Shown here in pieces: positions 27,015 to 36,893 of a stretch of DNA of 64,000 nucleotides. The notes beneath the pieces were generated by a model. The model was not told the DNA's origin. It saw only the letters and a program-made list of their open reading frames with translations, and ran no database searches. The position numbers and the translations under genes are program-made. This DNA is from Dehalococcoidia bacterium. Its GTDB lineage: Bacteria; Chloroflexota; Dehalococcoidia; Lucifugimonadales; Australimonadaceae. Each line of letters begins with the position of its first letter. The first letter of the stretch is position 1. The stretch lies in NCBI GenBank assembly GCA_022449765.1, contig JAKUPZ010000002.1:103447-167446 (forward strand). The letters are read 5' to 3'.

Positions 27015-28259
27015 TTAATAATCAATTCCAGGGACAGGGAAGTTTGCAGTTAATTGGTTAACCTCATCAGCGATTACTTTCAATTGCGCAGGATTATCTT
27101 TTTCATTGAGAGCCCTAACAATAAATTGGGCGACTTTTTGCGACTCCTCAACCCCAAACCCTCTGCTGGTAATCGCAGGTGTTCCTAGCCTTAAACCGCT
27201 AGTAATTCGAGGTGGTTGGGGATCATTCGGAATCGCATTTTTATTTGCGGTTATGCCTACTTTACCCAGTGCATCCTCGGCCTCAGCACCAGTTAAATTA
27301 ATGGGCCTCAAATCAACTAGCATTAAGTGATTGTCTGTCCCGCCGGATACGATTCGAATCCCCGCACCTTCGAGCGCTGAAGCCATTGCGCGCGCATTTT
27401 CAACGATATCGGCACCATATTTTTTAAAATCTGGTGAAAGTGCTTCCTGGAAGCAAACTGCCTTGGCTGCAACGGCATGCATTAGCGGGCCACCCTGAGC
27501 ATATGGGAATACAGCACGGTCTATGTTTCTCTGGTAATCCTCAGTGCATAGGATGAATGCGCCTCTTGGCCCTCTTAGGGATTTGTGCGTTGTGCTAGTG
27601 ATTACCGATGCATATGGAACCGGAGAAGGATGAGCCCCTGAAGCTACAAGGCCAGAGATATGAGCCATGTCGACCATTAATATTGCCCCTACTTCATCTG
27701 CAATCTGCCTGAAGCGAGCAAAATCAATTGTCCTAGGATAGGCGGTATAGCCCGCTACAATTACTTTTGGCATTGACTGTCGCGCAAGTGCAGAAATCTC
27801 TTCGTAGTCCAGTTGCTCTGTTTCTGAATTCAGCCCATATGCAACGAAATTATAAAGTTTTGAGGAGAAATTAACGGAACTGCCATGAGTTAGATGTCCT
27901 CCTTGGTCAAGACGCAACCCCATGATTGTGTCCCCTGGTTCACAGATTGCAGCATAGGCTTCTAAATTAGCGGTTGCACCGCTATGTGGCTGTACATTAG
28001 AGTGCTGCGCTCCGAAAAGCTCCTTTGATCTATCTATAGCAAACTGCTCTGCAATGTCGACATATTCACATGAGCCGTAATAGCGCCTGCCAGGATAGCC
28101 TTCTGCATATTTATTAGTCAGAGCCGAACCTTGCGCTTCAAGTACTGCGCTGCTTGCGTAATTCTCAGAGGCAATCAGTACGATATTTCTACGTTGCCTT
28201 TCGGTTTCTTTTTTTATTGCATCTGCAATTGCTGGGTCATTTTCTGCAAGGACACTCAA
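27015..28259 (-). CDS. glyA: serine hydroxymethyltransferase
   Basis: Interconverts serine and glycine with tetrahydrofolate. The 414 residues include [20 protein letters not shown], the PLP site [19 protein letters not shown] and [14 protein letters not shown] place the start at the TTG at 28259: GGAGG lies six bases upstream and the product then matches the family's usual 410-420 residues. An ATG at 28346 in the same frame would add 29 residues without match. It supplies one-carbon units for the folate pathway whose first gene, folE, lies in the operon downstream. Confidence 0.97.
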   Translation of the reverse strand: MSVLAENDPAIADAIKKETERQRRNIVLIASENYASSAVLEAQGSALTNKYAEGYPGRRYYGSCEYVDIAEQFAIDRSKELFGAQHSNVQPHSGATANLEAYAAICEPGDTIMGLRLDQGGHLTHGSSVNFSSKLYNFVAYGLNSETEQLDYEEISALARQSMPKVIVAGYTAYPRTIDFARFRQIADEVGAILMVDMAHISGLVASGAHPSPVPYASVITSTTHKSLRGPRGAFILCTEDYQRNIDRAVFPYAQGGPLMHAVAAKAVCFQEALSPDFKKYGADIVENARAMASALEGAGIRIVSGGTDNHLMLVDLRPINLTGAEAEDALGKVGITANKNAIPNDPQPPRITSGLRLGTPAITSRGFGVEESQKVAQFIVRALNEKDNPAQLKVIADEVNQLTANFPVPGIDY

Positions 28260-28437
28260 TCTATTCCTCCATTTATCTGATTCGGGGGAGAATTTGTATT
28301 TAGCATAGGGTTTATTCTGTACTATATGCAATCGAAAATTGTGCACATTACTATAGAAACACTTGGCGAGAACCTAATTCATTGCGATAATGGTATTCTC
28401 CATCAAAGATTGAGAAATTTTATATAGGTGTCCTGCA

Positions 28438-28704
28438 ATGGCATATCAAGTATATTTTGCCGATTTATCTGAAGAGAATAAAGCGCTAACGCTAACACTC
28501 CTTCGCCTTAAAGAAGAGGCGGGGACTATAGAGAATAACGAGGCAAAGCTTTTAGAAGAACTCAGAGGTAGTCCAACTCCATGGCCTCAGACGATTGTAG
28601 AGGAGCCCACTCCTCGTAGCTACGGCCGTGGTGGAATCCGGCGGAGCTCACGACGGAACTCAACGTCTAGTCGCTCTTCAAGGTCTTCGGGTTCTGAAAA
28701 TTAG
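28438..28704 (+). CDS. small protein with Arg/Ser-rich C-terminus
   Basis: 88 residues and no family I recognise. The first 58 residues look ordinary and helical (DLSEENKALTLTLLRLKEEAG), and the last 30 are a basic low-complexity run of Arg, Ser and Gly. Divergent from glyA; the 3' end overlaps the mfd 3' end by 38 bases in the opposite direction. An AGGT at a loose distance is the only ribosome-binding candidate. The coding potential of the N-terminal part seems plausible, but the gene needs confirmation. Confidence 0.55.
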   Translation: MAYQVYFADLSEENKALTLTLLRLKEEAGTIENNEAKLLEELRGSPTPWPQTIVEEPTPRSYGRGGIRRSSRRNSTSSRSSRSSGSEN

Positions 28705-31700
28705 TAATCTCTTCGTTTAAGGAATAAAGCTTTTCTTGGAAGGAATAGAGATTTTCTAGAGTTTCAATCAATTTTTTCCCCCAAGGATCAGTATCCTTGT
28801 CTGTCCTTATCGTAATGAATTGGTTGCCTACATGTACATTAGCGCCTAAGCATGTTGCTAATGCATATCGCGCTCCTGCTATTTCCTCGTTCATTCGAAT
28901 TTGAATTTCATTGTGCTTTTGGTGTATGGATTGAACATTCGCGATTTCTGCAAGATATTTTACTCTGGTCGAAAATATCAGATTGTGCATTTCGTCAGGT
29001 AATTTCCTTCCAAATCTCTCAGCAATTTCGTCTTGAAGGTTTGTAATATCCTTTTTATCTCTGACATTCGCTAATTTTTGATACATTCTCATTCGGGTAG
29101 GCATATCTTCAATGAATGCTTCAGGAATTGAAGCGGTCAACTCTAAATCAATAATTGCCTCAGATCTTGAATGCTTAACGCTAGCAGTCTCATTATTTTG
29201 ACTGCGTAATTCTTCTACGGCCTCTGCCAAAAGCTTGGAGTACATTTCAAATCCTATTGCATGAACATGACCGCTTTGATCTGCTCCAAGTAGATTGCCA
29301 GCTCCACGTATTTCTAAGTCTTTCATCGCGATCTTAAAGCCTGCTCCGAGTTCGTTAGCAGCTAATATTGTTTCTAGGCGTTTTTGAGCGGTATTTGTCA
29401 GTGTTTTGCCATGTTCTACCATTAAATATGCATAAGATCTTTGCGCTCTCCTACCAATCCTTCCGCGTAGTTGATAGAGCTGAGCAAGACCGAATTTATC
29501 GGCATTTTCTACGATCAAAGTGTTAACGTTCGGAATATCTAATCCGGACTCAATGATAGTAGTGCAAACCAAAACATCTGCTTCGCCTTCAGCAAATTCA
29601 TCCATCACTGTAGAGAGATCATTTTCTGGCATTTGCCCATGGGCGACGGCTATTTTTACATGAGGTAGCATAAGGCGAATTTGAGACGCTACAAATTGAA
29701 TACTTTGTACTCGGTTGTGCAGATAGAAAACTTGACCACCTCTGTCTATTTCACGTTGAATAGCTTCCTTGATTAAATCATTGGATTTTTCGGCAAGGAA
29801 TGTTCTTACAGGAAGTCTTTCTTCAGGTGGAGTTTGTATTGTTGAGATATCACGTATACCGGCTAAGGCCATATGCAACGTTCTTGGTATTGGTGTAGCA
29901 CTTAAAGTGAGAACATCTACCTCTTCGCGTAATGATTTTAGTTGCTCTTTGTGATTTACTCCGAAACGATGCTCTTCGTCAATAATCACTATGCCAAGGT
30001 TCTTGAATTCGATATCTTTTTGTACGAGTCGGTGTGTCCCTACTATTACATCAATAGTGCCGTTTTTTAACTTGAGTAGAATCTCCTGTTGTTCTTTAGG
30101 GGATTTAAATCGACTAAGTAACTCAACACTTACAGGGAACGGTGCTAATCGGTCTGACAATGTTTGATGATGCTGTGAAGCAAGTACAGTCGTGGGTACC
30201 AATATAGCTGCTTGCTTGCGACTTAGAATTGATTTAAAAACTGCTCTCAACGCTATTTCAGTTTTTCCGTAGCCAACATCTCCGCAGATCAAACGATCCA
30301 TTGGGCGGGGTTGTTGCATGTCATATTTAACATCTTGAATTGCGGTCAACTGATCAGGTGTCTCTATGAAAGGAAATGCGTCTTCCATTTCATACTGCCA
30401 AGTTGAATCAGTTTCGTGAGAAAACCCCTTAACAGACTCTCTCTGTGCATACAATTCTAGAAGATCAAAGGCTAGTTTTTTTGTAGACTCTTTTGCTCTT
30501 GCAAGCGTTCTAGTCCATTCTTGTGTGCCTAACCTTGTAGGATTTGGAGGAGTATCCGTACCTCCAGAGTAAGGCGTGATTCTGGAAAGTTGCTCCATGG
30601 GTATGTAGAGTCGATCTTTTTCGGCGTACTCTAATACTAGGTATTCTTTAGGGCTTTCCTCAGAGCGAATTACTGTCCCTATGAATTTTCCAATCCCATG
30701 ATCCGCATGTACAACGTATTCTCCATGAATTAATTCCTCGATAGAGGTTGATCGAAATTTGGAAGAATGCCTTTTAGGCTTTGAAACAAATTGCTTTTTA
30801 GTACCAAATAACTCAGTGTCAGTCAGCAGGGTTAATATTTTTTGATTTTTTTCTAGATCTTCAACAACATACCCTGTAGAGTGAGTTGAATCTGTAAGAA
30901 TAGGGTTGTAGTAAGAGACATCTCCAGTGATTGAGTCGGATTCAGAAACGCCTATATCATTTTCTGAAAGAATTTCCCTAAGTCGTTCTGCATGACGTGT
31001 AGAGAGCACGACTTTCCCCAGAGAGCCCATTTTTATATCAGAGGCCATTTTTTCAATTGCTCCGTGATAACTCGGTGCTGGAGAAAATGGGAAATTAACC
31101 GAATCGGTTTCTCGGTCAGGATAAAGGTACCTTGATAATGAAATTTGACTACTAAATCTCTTTAGATGGGCTTTGGCATCATCCCAGGAGCATAATACTG
31201 AAGGGAAATTGAAGGGTAATTCAGATCTACTTTCTTTTAATTTTCGTAGCTGAATCAGCCTAGTTTCAATCTGAGTCGCTAATTCAGTTATCTCTGAGAA
31301 TTCGTTTGTGATTATTAATGTGTTTTCTGGTAAATGATCTAATAACGTGTGTTGTAGAAAAAACCCAGAATACATAGCAGCATGTTCAGAGTGGATACCA
31401 GCTATAAGATTTGCTAGTTCTTCTTGCACTCTGTCGATTTCAAGTTGATCCATTTGTGAGAAATCTAAGCGGGAGATCAATTCATTAATCTGTTGATTAT
31501 TCGATAGCTGTGGAAGAATTTCCTTGGCTGGGTATATTTTTAAAGGCATATGAGTATCTAATGACCGTTGAGTTAGCAGATCAAATGTGCAAATTTTATC
31601 TATGACATCTCCCCACATATCTATCCTGCAAGGCATTTCGTGGGCAGTGGAGAAAATGTCGATAATCCCGCCCCGTTTAGCTGCTGAACCCATACGTTCC

Positions 31701-32212
31701 ACTGTAGCGTCGACGCTATATCCTAGATTATTCCAGTTTAAAAACATGGATTCGTAGGATATTTTTTCACCCGTATCTAATACTTGTGCGTAATGTTTAT
31801 AAATTTCGGGATCTAAAGTTTTTTGTAGTAGGCCCATGATTGAGGTGATAATAATCGGAGGATTAGATGTAGCCGAATATATAGACCCTAGGGCCACCAG
31901 TCGCTCGTGTACGGTTCCGGCTTCAATTGAAAGCCTTTCGAAAGGGAGAATCTCAGCTTCGGGGAAATGGAAAGCTTTATTACTCTCACTGGAGTATTTT
32001 TCAAGGCTTTGGGTTAGCTCGCGTGCGGAGTCAGCTGAGGGGCAGATAACCAGAATTGGACGATTTTGATCTTTTTGTAGCCTTGAAATCAATATAGCTT
32101 TAGAAGAATCAGGTACTGACCCGATTTTTAAGTAAGAGCTTCCTACTAACTGGTTAATAGACCTGTATTCTTCAATATCATCAAAAACATTGATTAGTTT
32201 TGAGGCATCCAT
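28667..32212 (-). CDS. mfd: transcription-repair coupling factor
   Basis: 1181 residues, full length. Mfd removes RNA polymerase stalled at DNA damage and recruits UvrA. The order of domains is visible: N-terminal UvrB-like module (residues 1-380), RNA-polymerase-interaction domain (around HADHGIGKFIGTVIRSEE), the DNA translocase with CGDVGYGKTEIALRAVFK (Walker A), IIDEEHRFGV (DEEH box), TLSATPIPRTLHMAL and the TRG motif near RIGRRAQRSYAYLM, and a C-terminal TRCF domain. No other repair gene is adjacent. The start is the ATG at 32212; the gene converges with the small ORF at 28.4 kb. Confidence 0.98.
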   Translation of the reverse strand: MDASKLINVFDDIEEYRSINQLVGSSYLKIGSVPDSSKAILISRLQKDQNRPILVICPSADSARELTQSLEKYSSESNKAFHFPEAEILPFERLSIEAGTVHERLVALGSIYSATSNPPIIITSIMGLLQKTLDPEIYKHYAQVLDTGEKISYESMFLNWNNLGYSVDATVERMGSAAKRGGIIDIFSTAHEMPCRIDMWGDVIDKICTFDLLTQRSLDTHMPLKIYPAKEILPQLSNNQQINELISRLDFSQMDQLEIDRVQEELANLIAGIHSEHAAMYSGFFLQHTLLDHLPENTLIITNEFSEITELATQIETRLIQLRKLKESRSELPFNFPSVLCSWDDAKAHLKRFSSQISLSRYLYPDRETDSVNFPFSPAPSYHGAIEKMASDIKMGSLGKVVLSTRHAERLREILSENDIGVSESDSITGDVSYYNPILTDSTHSTGYVVEDLEKNQKILTLLTDTELFGTKKQFVSKPKRHSSKFRSTSIEELIHGEYVVHADHGIGKFIGTVIRSEESPKEYLVLEYAEKDRLYIPMEQLSRITPYSGGTDTPPNPTRLGTQEWTRTLARAKESTKKLAFDLLELYAQRESVKGFSHETDSTWQYEMEDAFPFIETPDQLTAIQDVKYDMQQPRPMDRLICGDVGYGKTEIALRAVFKSILSRKQAAILVPTTVLASQHHQTLSDRLAPFPVSVELLSRFKSPKEQQEILLKLKNGTIDVIVGTHRLVQKDIEFKNLGIVIIDEEHRFGVNHKEQLKSLREEVDVLTLSATPIPRTLHMALAGIRDISTIQTPPEERLPVRTFLAEKSNDLIKEAIQREIDRGGQVFYLHNRVQSIQFVASQIRLMLPHVKIAVAHGQMPENDLSTVMDEFAEGEADVLVCTTIIESGLDIPNVNTLIVENADKFGLAQLYQLRGRIGRRAQRSYAYLMVEHGKTLTNTAQKRLETILAANELGAGFKIAMKDLEIRGAGNLLGADQSGHVHAIGFEMYSKLLAEAVEELRSQNNETASVKHSRSEAIIDLELTASIPEAFIEDMPTRMRMYQKLANVRDKKDITNLQDEIAERFGRKLPDEMHNLIFSTRVKYLAEIANVQSIHQKHNEIQIRMNEEIAGARYALATCLGANVHVGNQFITIRTDKDTDPWGKKLIETLENLYSFQEKLYSLNEEITNFQNPKTLKSD

Positions 32213-32349
32213 GTTTTGCTCGCAAAGAAGGGGCGCACCTTGTAAAAGGGCGCCTGATTAGACATATTTTAGCAGCTGAGCTTGGTTAAGAGAATTGTAA
32301 CTACTGCATGGGATACAATTGCAGCGTGAATTGGTAATGGGGAACAAAT

Positions 32350-33192
32350 ATGGCAAGGCAAATACCACCGTTTAAGAATGATGCTTTGGTTTATAAAAGA
32401 ATTGTAGTTAAAGCAGGGACGAACGTTTTGACACATGGGGGTTCTGATCTTAATCGAGCTGCAATGGACTCCCTTGTTGACCAGATTGCCAAAGCTTGGA
32501 GCGAAGGAATTGAAATTTTATTAGTGACCTCGGGAGCAATTGCCGCAGGTCGTGAGGTAGAGCCAAATATTTCAGGAGGAAAAAGTATAGGAGCTAGCCA
32601 AATGCTCGCGGCTATTGGCCAAAGTAGGTTGATGCATGCCTACCAAGAACTATTCTCCAAGAGAGGTATCACAGTGGCGCAAGCGTTGCTAACCGCACAG
32701 GATGTTGATGATCAAATTGGATATCAAAATGTGAGGAACACCCTGGTGGGCCTTTTAGAGAGAAGGATAATTCCTATAGTTAATGAAAATGACGTAGTCG
32801 ATACTGCTGAAATTAACAATCAGCGTTTTGGTGATAATGATGTTTTGTCTGCGATAGTCGCAAAAATTGTAAGTGCTGATCTTTTACTATTACTGACTGA
32901 CACTGACGGCTTATTCACTTCAGACCCCAAACGCAATCAGCAAGCAAAATTGATTAGTAAAGTTGAAATTATTGATGAGTCGATTATGTCGCTAGCTGAA
33001 GAGCACAGTAGCAATATTAGTCGTGGAGGAATGATTTCTAAATTGGAGTCAGCACGTTATGCGACAGACGCTGGGGTAGCGGTAATTGTGGCCCCCGGAA
33101 ATCTCAAAAACGTTATACAGATTTCTGCATTTGGATCTCAAGTGGGCACCTTATTCACTGCAAAAGTAGATTATGGAGGCAAAAATGGTTAA
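32350..33192 (+). CDS. proB: glutamate 5-kinase, short form without PUA domain
   Basis: Phosphorylates glutamate in the first step of proline synthesis. The 280 residues comprise only the amino acid kinase domain: VVKAGTNVLTHGGSDLN, LVTSGAIAAGREVE, VNENDVVDTAEI, LLLLTDTDGLFTSDP and SRGGMISKLESARYATDAG. The PUA domain of the E. coli enzyme (367 residues) is missing, as in several other bacteria. GGGGAA precedes the ATG. The last eight bases overlap proA. Confidence 0.96.
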   Translation: MARQIPPFKNDALVYKRIVVKAGTNVLTHGGSDLNRAAMDSLVDQIAKAWSEGIEILLVTSGAIAAGREVEPNISGGKSIGASQMLAAIGQSRLMHAYQELFSKRGITVAQALLTAQDVDDQIGYQNVRNTLVGLLERRIIPIVNENDVVDTAEINNQRFGDNDVLSAIVAKIVSADLLLLLTDTDGLFTSDPKRNQQAKLISKVEIIDESIMSLAEEHSSNISRGGMISKLESARYATDAGVAVIVAPGNLKNVIQISAFGSQVGTLFTAKVDYGGKNG

Positions 33193-34465
33193 TTCAACAA
33201 ATAGCCTTGAGCTGATCCAAAAAGCTGGAAAAGCGAGAGATGCCTTCCGAGATTTACGGACTCTTTCATCTGAAAGAAAAAATATAGCATTAAATGCGAT
33301 TGCAGATTCATTAGACCAAAGTCACGAAGAAATATTGCAAGCGAATATGATTGATATGGAGCTTGGCCAAAAAGATGGATTATCAACTGCAGTTTTAGGC
33401 CGGCTTTTGCTTGATGAAACACGTTTAAATAGCATGTCAATGGATCTTCGCTCGGTTGCATCTTTGCCTGATCCTGTAGGGGAGAGTTTTGATGCTAAGA
33501 CTCTGGATAATGGAATAAAAATTGAGAAGCGCCGGGTACCTTTAGGAGTGATTGGCTGCGTATATGAGAGCAGGCCTAACGTAACTACCGACATTGTTGC
33601 CCTGTGTTTGAAATCAGGTAACACCGTAATCCTTCGGGGAGGTAAAGAGGCAGTTAATTCCAACGCTGCCTTGATTAAACTTATTAGGCAAGCTTTGGAA
33701 AAGTCAGATATTTCAGCTGATGTAGTTCAATTTATAAATAGCACAGATAGATCTGTGGTGGATCAAATGATTCGGGCTAATGACTGTATAGATTTATTTA
33801 TACCTCGTGGGGGAGCCTCGTTAATACAGTACGTTAGAGATAACGCTACCGTTCCTTCAATTACAGGAGGTATCGGAGTGGTTCATATTTACGCAGATGA
33901 GTCTGCAGATTTACAAAAAGTGGTCGAAATTGTGCACAATGCGAAGACGCAGCGACCTGACGTCTGCAATGCTTTAGATACGCTGTTAGTTCATTCAACC
34001 ATTGCTGCGGATTTGTTGGCGTCGCTAGTGCCGAATATAACTAGTGCAGGAGTAGAGATACGTTGTGATAAACGAGCTTTGTCTGTTATGGGTTCTGCTG
34101 GTTCTTCCGAATTAGTAAAGGCTGCAGAAGAAAGTGATTTTGGACAGGAATTCCTCTCATTAATTATGTCAGTGAAGATTTTGGATAGTATCGACGACGC
34201 TATCGATCACATAGAAGAATTTGGTTCTGGCCATACTGAAGCGATCATCACTGAAAATCCTCAGTCGGCAAATAAATTTCTTGATGAAGTTGAAGCATCT
34301 GTCGTTTTAGTAAATGCTAGTACCAGATTTAACGATGGCGGGCAATTGGGATTAGGTGCAGAAGTTGCAATAAGTACTAATAAATTGCATGCACGCGGTC
34401 CGATGGGACTAAAAGAGCTCACAACTTATAAATGGATTGCTTTTGGGCAAGGCCAAGTAAGGTGA
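33185..34465 (+). CDS. proA: glutamyl-5-phosphate reductase
   Basis: Reduces glutamyl phosphate to the semialdehyde in proline synthesis. The 426 residues include RRVPLGVIGCVYESRPNVT, the catalytic cysteine in TQRPDVCNALDTLLVH, FIPRGGASLIQYVRDN and EVAISTNKLHARGPMG. I chose the ATG at 33185, preceded by GGAGG at five bases inside the end of proB; the frame is open back to 33173. The overlap by eight bases indicates translational coupling to proB. Confidence 0.97.
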   Translation: MVNSTNSLELIQKAGKARDAFRDLRTLSSERKNIALNAIADSLDQSHEEILQANMIDMELGQKDGLSTAVLGRLLLDETRLNSMSMDLRSVASLPDPVGESFDAKTLDNGIKIEKRRVPLGVIGCVYESRPNVTTDIVALCLKSGNTVILRGGKEAVNSNAALIKLIRQALEKSDISADVVQFINSTDRSVVDQMIRANDCIDLFIPRGGASLIQYVRDNATVPSITGGIGVVHIYADESADLQKVVEIVHNAKTQRPDVCNALDTLLVHSTIAADLLASLVPNITSAGVEIRCDKRALSVMGSAGSSELVKAAEESDFGQEFLSLIMSVKILDSIDDAIDHIEEFGSGHTEAIITENPQSANKFLDEVEASVVLVNASTRFNDGGQLGLGAEVAISTNKLHARGPMGLKELTTYKWIAFGQGQVR

Positions 34466-34502
34466 AGTAAAACCGATAATTTACTGTTGCATCGGAGAGA
34501 AA

Positions 34503-34811
34503 ATGTTGCGATTTGAGCGTGAATGTAGAACCCCGAACTCAGAGGCATATACGATTTTTGATGATGGTCAACCGCAAGGTCGTTTTGACGTTCATTTTGC
34601 GGGAAGCTTGATTCATGCAACGTTATGTGTATCTGAGAGATTTACAACGGATGAAATACAAGATCTTATAGAAGATATTAACGACGAAATTTTGGATGCA
34701 ATTGGCTTGGCGCGAGACGACTTTGTCGTGCATGTTCATCAAGGACGTGAAGTAGGCATATTTTCGAATAGTGAGTATTCCGAGGATGATCAAGCAAACT
34801 CAGAGAATTAA
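34503..34811 (+). CDS. hypothetical protein, 102 residues
   Basis: I do not recognise it. The protein is acidic, without signal peptide or membrane helix, and reads as a compact alpha/beta domain: EAYTIFDDGQPQGRFDVHF, then a helical stretch FTTDEIQDLIEDINDEILDA, then FVVHVHQGREVGIFS. It follows proA by 37 bases and precedes the amidohydrolase by five, so it may be translated with the latter. A GAGAG sequence precedes the ATG. Confidence 0.6.
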   Translation: MLRFERECRTPNSEAYTIFDDGQPQGRFDVHFAGSLIHATLCVSERFTTDEIQDLIEDINDEILDAIGLARDDFVVHVHQGREVGIFSNSEYSEDDQANSEN

Positions 34812-34816
34812 ATCTG

Positions 34817-35659
34817 ATGATAATTGATTTCCATACTCATCTTTTGCCACCCTCTTTTATTAAAGAGAACTACGATCAAGTTATGAAGGATCAAACATTT
34901 GCATCGATGTTCGGTAAAAGTGATTTGAATTTGCCTTCGACTGAAGATCTTATTCGATCAATGGAAGCAGATGATATTGATGCTTCGGTAGTAATGGGGT
35001 ACGGATGGTGTGATTACGAAATAGCAAAAGCTTCTAATGATTTCATTTTAGAGACAGCCCAAAAATACCACCCTAAGATAATTCCATTTTGTTCGGTACA
35101 TCCGGATTGGGGAGACCTAGCTGTTTACGAAATTGAGAGGTGCCTCTCTCTTGGTGCAAAAGGAATTGGAGAATTACATCCCACTTCGCAATCTATAGAT
35201 CTCGCTCTTAGCGAATCTATATCTTCATTAGTTCAAATTTCTAGTGAAAATGATATGCCTATAGTTATCCATGGATCGGAGCCAGTAGGTCATAAATATC
35301 CAGGTAAAGGACTTACGTCGCCAGAACAATTAGCTTCGTTTGCTATGCGGTTTCCCGAAGCTTCACTTGTCTTTGCTCACTGGGGAGGCGGATTACCATT
35401 TTATGCGTTGATGCCTGAAGTCCGCGAACTACTAAAAAATGTGTTTTTTGATAGCGCTGCATCGCCATTCTTGTACGATCCGTCAATATTTAGTATTGCA
35501 GATCAGATTATAGGGGCCGAGAAAATTATTTTTGGCTCGGATTATCCTTTGTTAAGTGCAAAGCGCGTAATGAGGCAGGTTTTTGAGACGCTGAGCCCTG
35601 AGAAAACTAAGCTCATCATAGGTGAAAACGCGAACAATCTTTTACACTGGTTTACTTAA
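34817..35659 (+). CDS. amidohydrolase family protein (Amidohydro_2)
   Basis: 280 residues in a TIM barrel of the amidohydrolase superfamily. Metal-binding elements are visible: IIDFHTHLLP at the N-terminus, IVIHGSEPVGH in the middle, VFAHWGGGLPFYA and the C-terminal IIFGSDYPLLSAKR. Members of this clan include decarboxylases (ACMSD-like) and hydrolases of lactones and amides. It converges on uppP with four bases shared by the stop codons. It is shorter than the two amidohydrolases at 43 and 53 kb. Confidence 0.85.
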   Translation: MIIDFHTHLLPPSFIKENYDQVMKDQTFASMFGKSDLNLPSTEDLIRSMEADDIDASVVMGYGWCDYEIAKASNDFILETAQKYHPKIIPFCSVHPDWGDLAVYEIERCLSLGAKGIGELHPTSQSIDLALSESISSLVQISSENDMPIVIHGSEPVGHKYPGKGLTSPEQLASFAMRFPEASLVFAHWGGGLPFYALMPEVRELLKNVFFDSAASPFLYDPSIFSIADQIIGAEKIIFGSDYPLLSAKRVMRQVFETLSPEKTKLIIGENANNLLHWFT

Positions 35660-36456
35660 ATTAGCCCCATAATGCCACCAATAATTAGCACAAGGCCTGC
35701 AGTGAATAGGAAGCTGCTAAATCTAATTCGTGATGCTAAGGAGATTAGTAAATGGATAGTTATGAGGCCTATAAAAAATGCGACTACCGCACCTATTATT
35801 TCCTCTATTTGTAAGGAGAAATCACGTGTAATGATGATTAGCAAGGCCGCCCCGAGGCTTGCTGGAATGCTCATTAGGAAGCTTAGGAAAAGCGCATACT
35901 TACTTTCATATTTCCTAAATAGCAAGAAAGAAATTGTTAAGCCGGATCTACTGAGCCCAGGCAGTATGGCAAGCCCTTGAATTAACCCTGCTCCAGTAGC
36001 CTCTACCCAATTAATAGAATCAATTTTCCTAAGCTCTATAGCGGTTTTTTGCTTCGTTTGAACAGCACCGTTAATCCACACCAATGACCCCACTATGATC
36101 ATGACAACCGAACCATTTAAAGCAGAAATAGAATTTATGCCAATCAATATGGGGATTCCACTTAAAGCTGACCCAATGGATGAATAGAGAATGAATGCGA
36201 GCAAGGGGTTTGATTCTCGAGGTCCTTTATAGGTGTCAAGAATAAGAGTTTTGATCTCTCTTCTGAAATAAACTATTGCAGATAGCGCCGTACCAATGTG
36301 AAGCAACAGTGCCAAGGCGATTGCATCTTCAAAATCTCGGCCCCAAGCTAAATTTCCTACCAATGCCACTAGGCCTTCTGAACTAATAGGCAACCATTCT
36401 GAGACTCCTTGTATAAACCCCAATATGGCGTTTTCTAGTAGTAATTCGGGTTTCAT
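35656..36456 (-). CDS. uppP: undecaprenyl-diphosphatase
   Basis: Recycles the lipid carrier by hydrolysing undecaprenyl pyrophosphate. The 266 residues contain eight or so hydrophobic segments and the two signatures GFIQGVSEWLPISSEGLVAL (with the catalytic Glu) and LPGLSRSGLTISF (Ser-Arg). The fourth position of the first motif is Trp and the ending SEG rather than STGH, a variant seen in several phyla. The presence of the enzyme indicates a peptidoglycan-like polymer or at least an undecaprenyl-linked glycan. Begins three bases after the unknown 116-residue gene. Confidence 0.93.
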   Translation of the reverse strand: MKPELLLENAILGFIQGVSEWLPISSEGLVALVGNLAWGRDFEDAIALALLLHIGTALSAIVYFRREIKTLILDTYKGPRESNPLLAFILYSSIGSALSGIPILIGINSISALNGSVVMIIVGSLVWINGAVQTKQKTAIELRKIDSINWVEATGAGLIQGLAILPGLSRSGLTISFLLFRKYESKYALFLSFLMSIPASLGAALLIIITRDFSLQIEEIIGAVVAFFIGLITIHLLISLASRIRFSSFLFTAGLVLIIGGIMGLI

Positions 36457-36459
36457 AAT

Positions 36460-36810
36460 TTACGATATTCTTGTAGTAGGTTCGAGCATCAGACAAGGCT
36501 CTCCCCATTGGGATTTGCTTTCCAGGGACCAGTCATCTGAAGAGTTTTGGGGTCTGAGCCGTATTCCTTCATCTCCTCCAAAGATTAAAATCACTGCCCC
36601 GTCACCGGAATCCATAACCTTTGCAGCATAAGCTGCAACCGGACCTTCTGAAGACCAGCCGATTATCTCGCATGGACCCTCCCATCCATCAGGCCGGAAC
36701 GCGGTTTCTACCCAACTCACTTGAAAAGGGTTTTCTAATGGCTCAAAAATGCGATTTATATCGAGATCGCAATTGCCTCCGCTGTATACGTCCACTTCAA
36801 TGTAATCCAT
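36460..36810 (-). CDS. hypothetical protein, 116 residues
   Basis: No known family. A soluble acidic protein with many aromatic residues (WVETAFRPDGWEGPCEIIGW, SSDDWSLESKSQWGEPCLML). It is three bases upstream of uppP and in the same direction, so the two share a transcript. Transcribed divergently from cofE. Confidence 0.55.
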   Translation of the reverse strand: MDYIEVDVYSGGNCDLDINRIFEPLENPFQVSWVETAFRPDGWEGPCEIIGWSSEGPVAAYAAKVMDSGDGAVILIFGGDEGIRLRPQNSSDDWSLESKSQWGEPCLMLEPTTRIS

Positions 36811-36893
36811 ACCTGAAGTGTAACAGTCACCTAATTTAAATAAGATTGTTTCAATAACATATCTGTTTCAAAGTTCTCTGTTAGGATTTCGCC

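Noticed and set aside
32220..32265. GGCGC/GCGCC inverted repeat ahead of mfd
   Set aside because: The stem is only five bases with a long loop; not enough for a terminator or a riboswitch.
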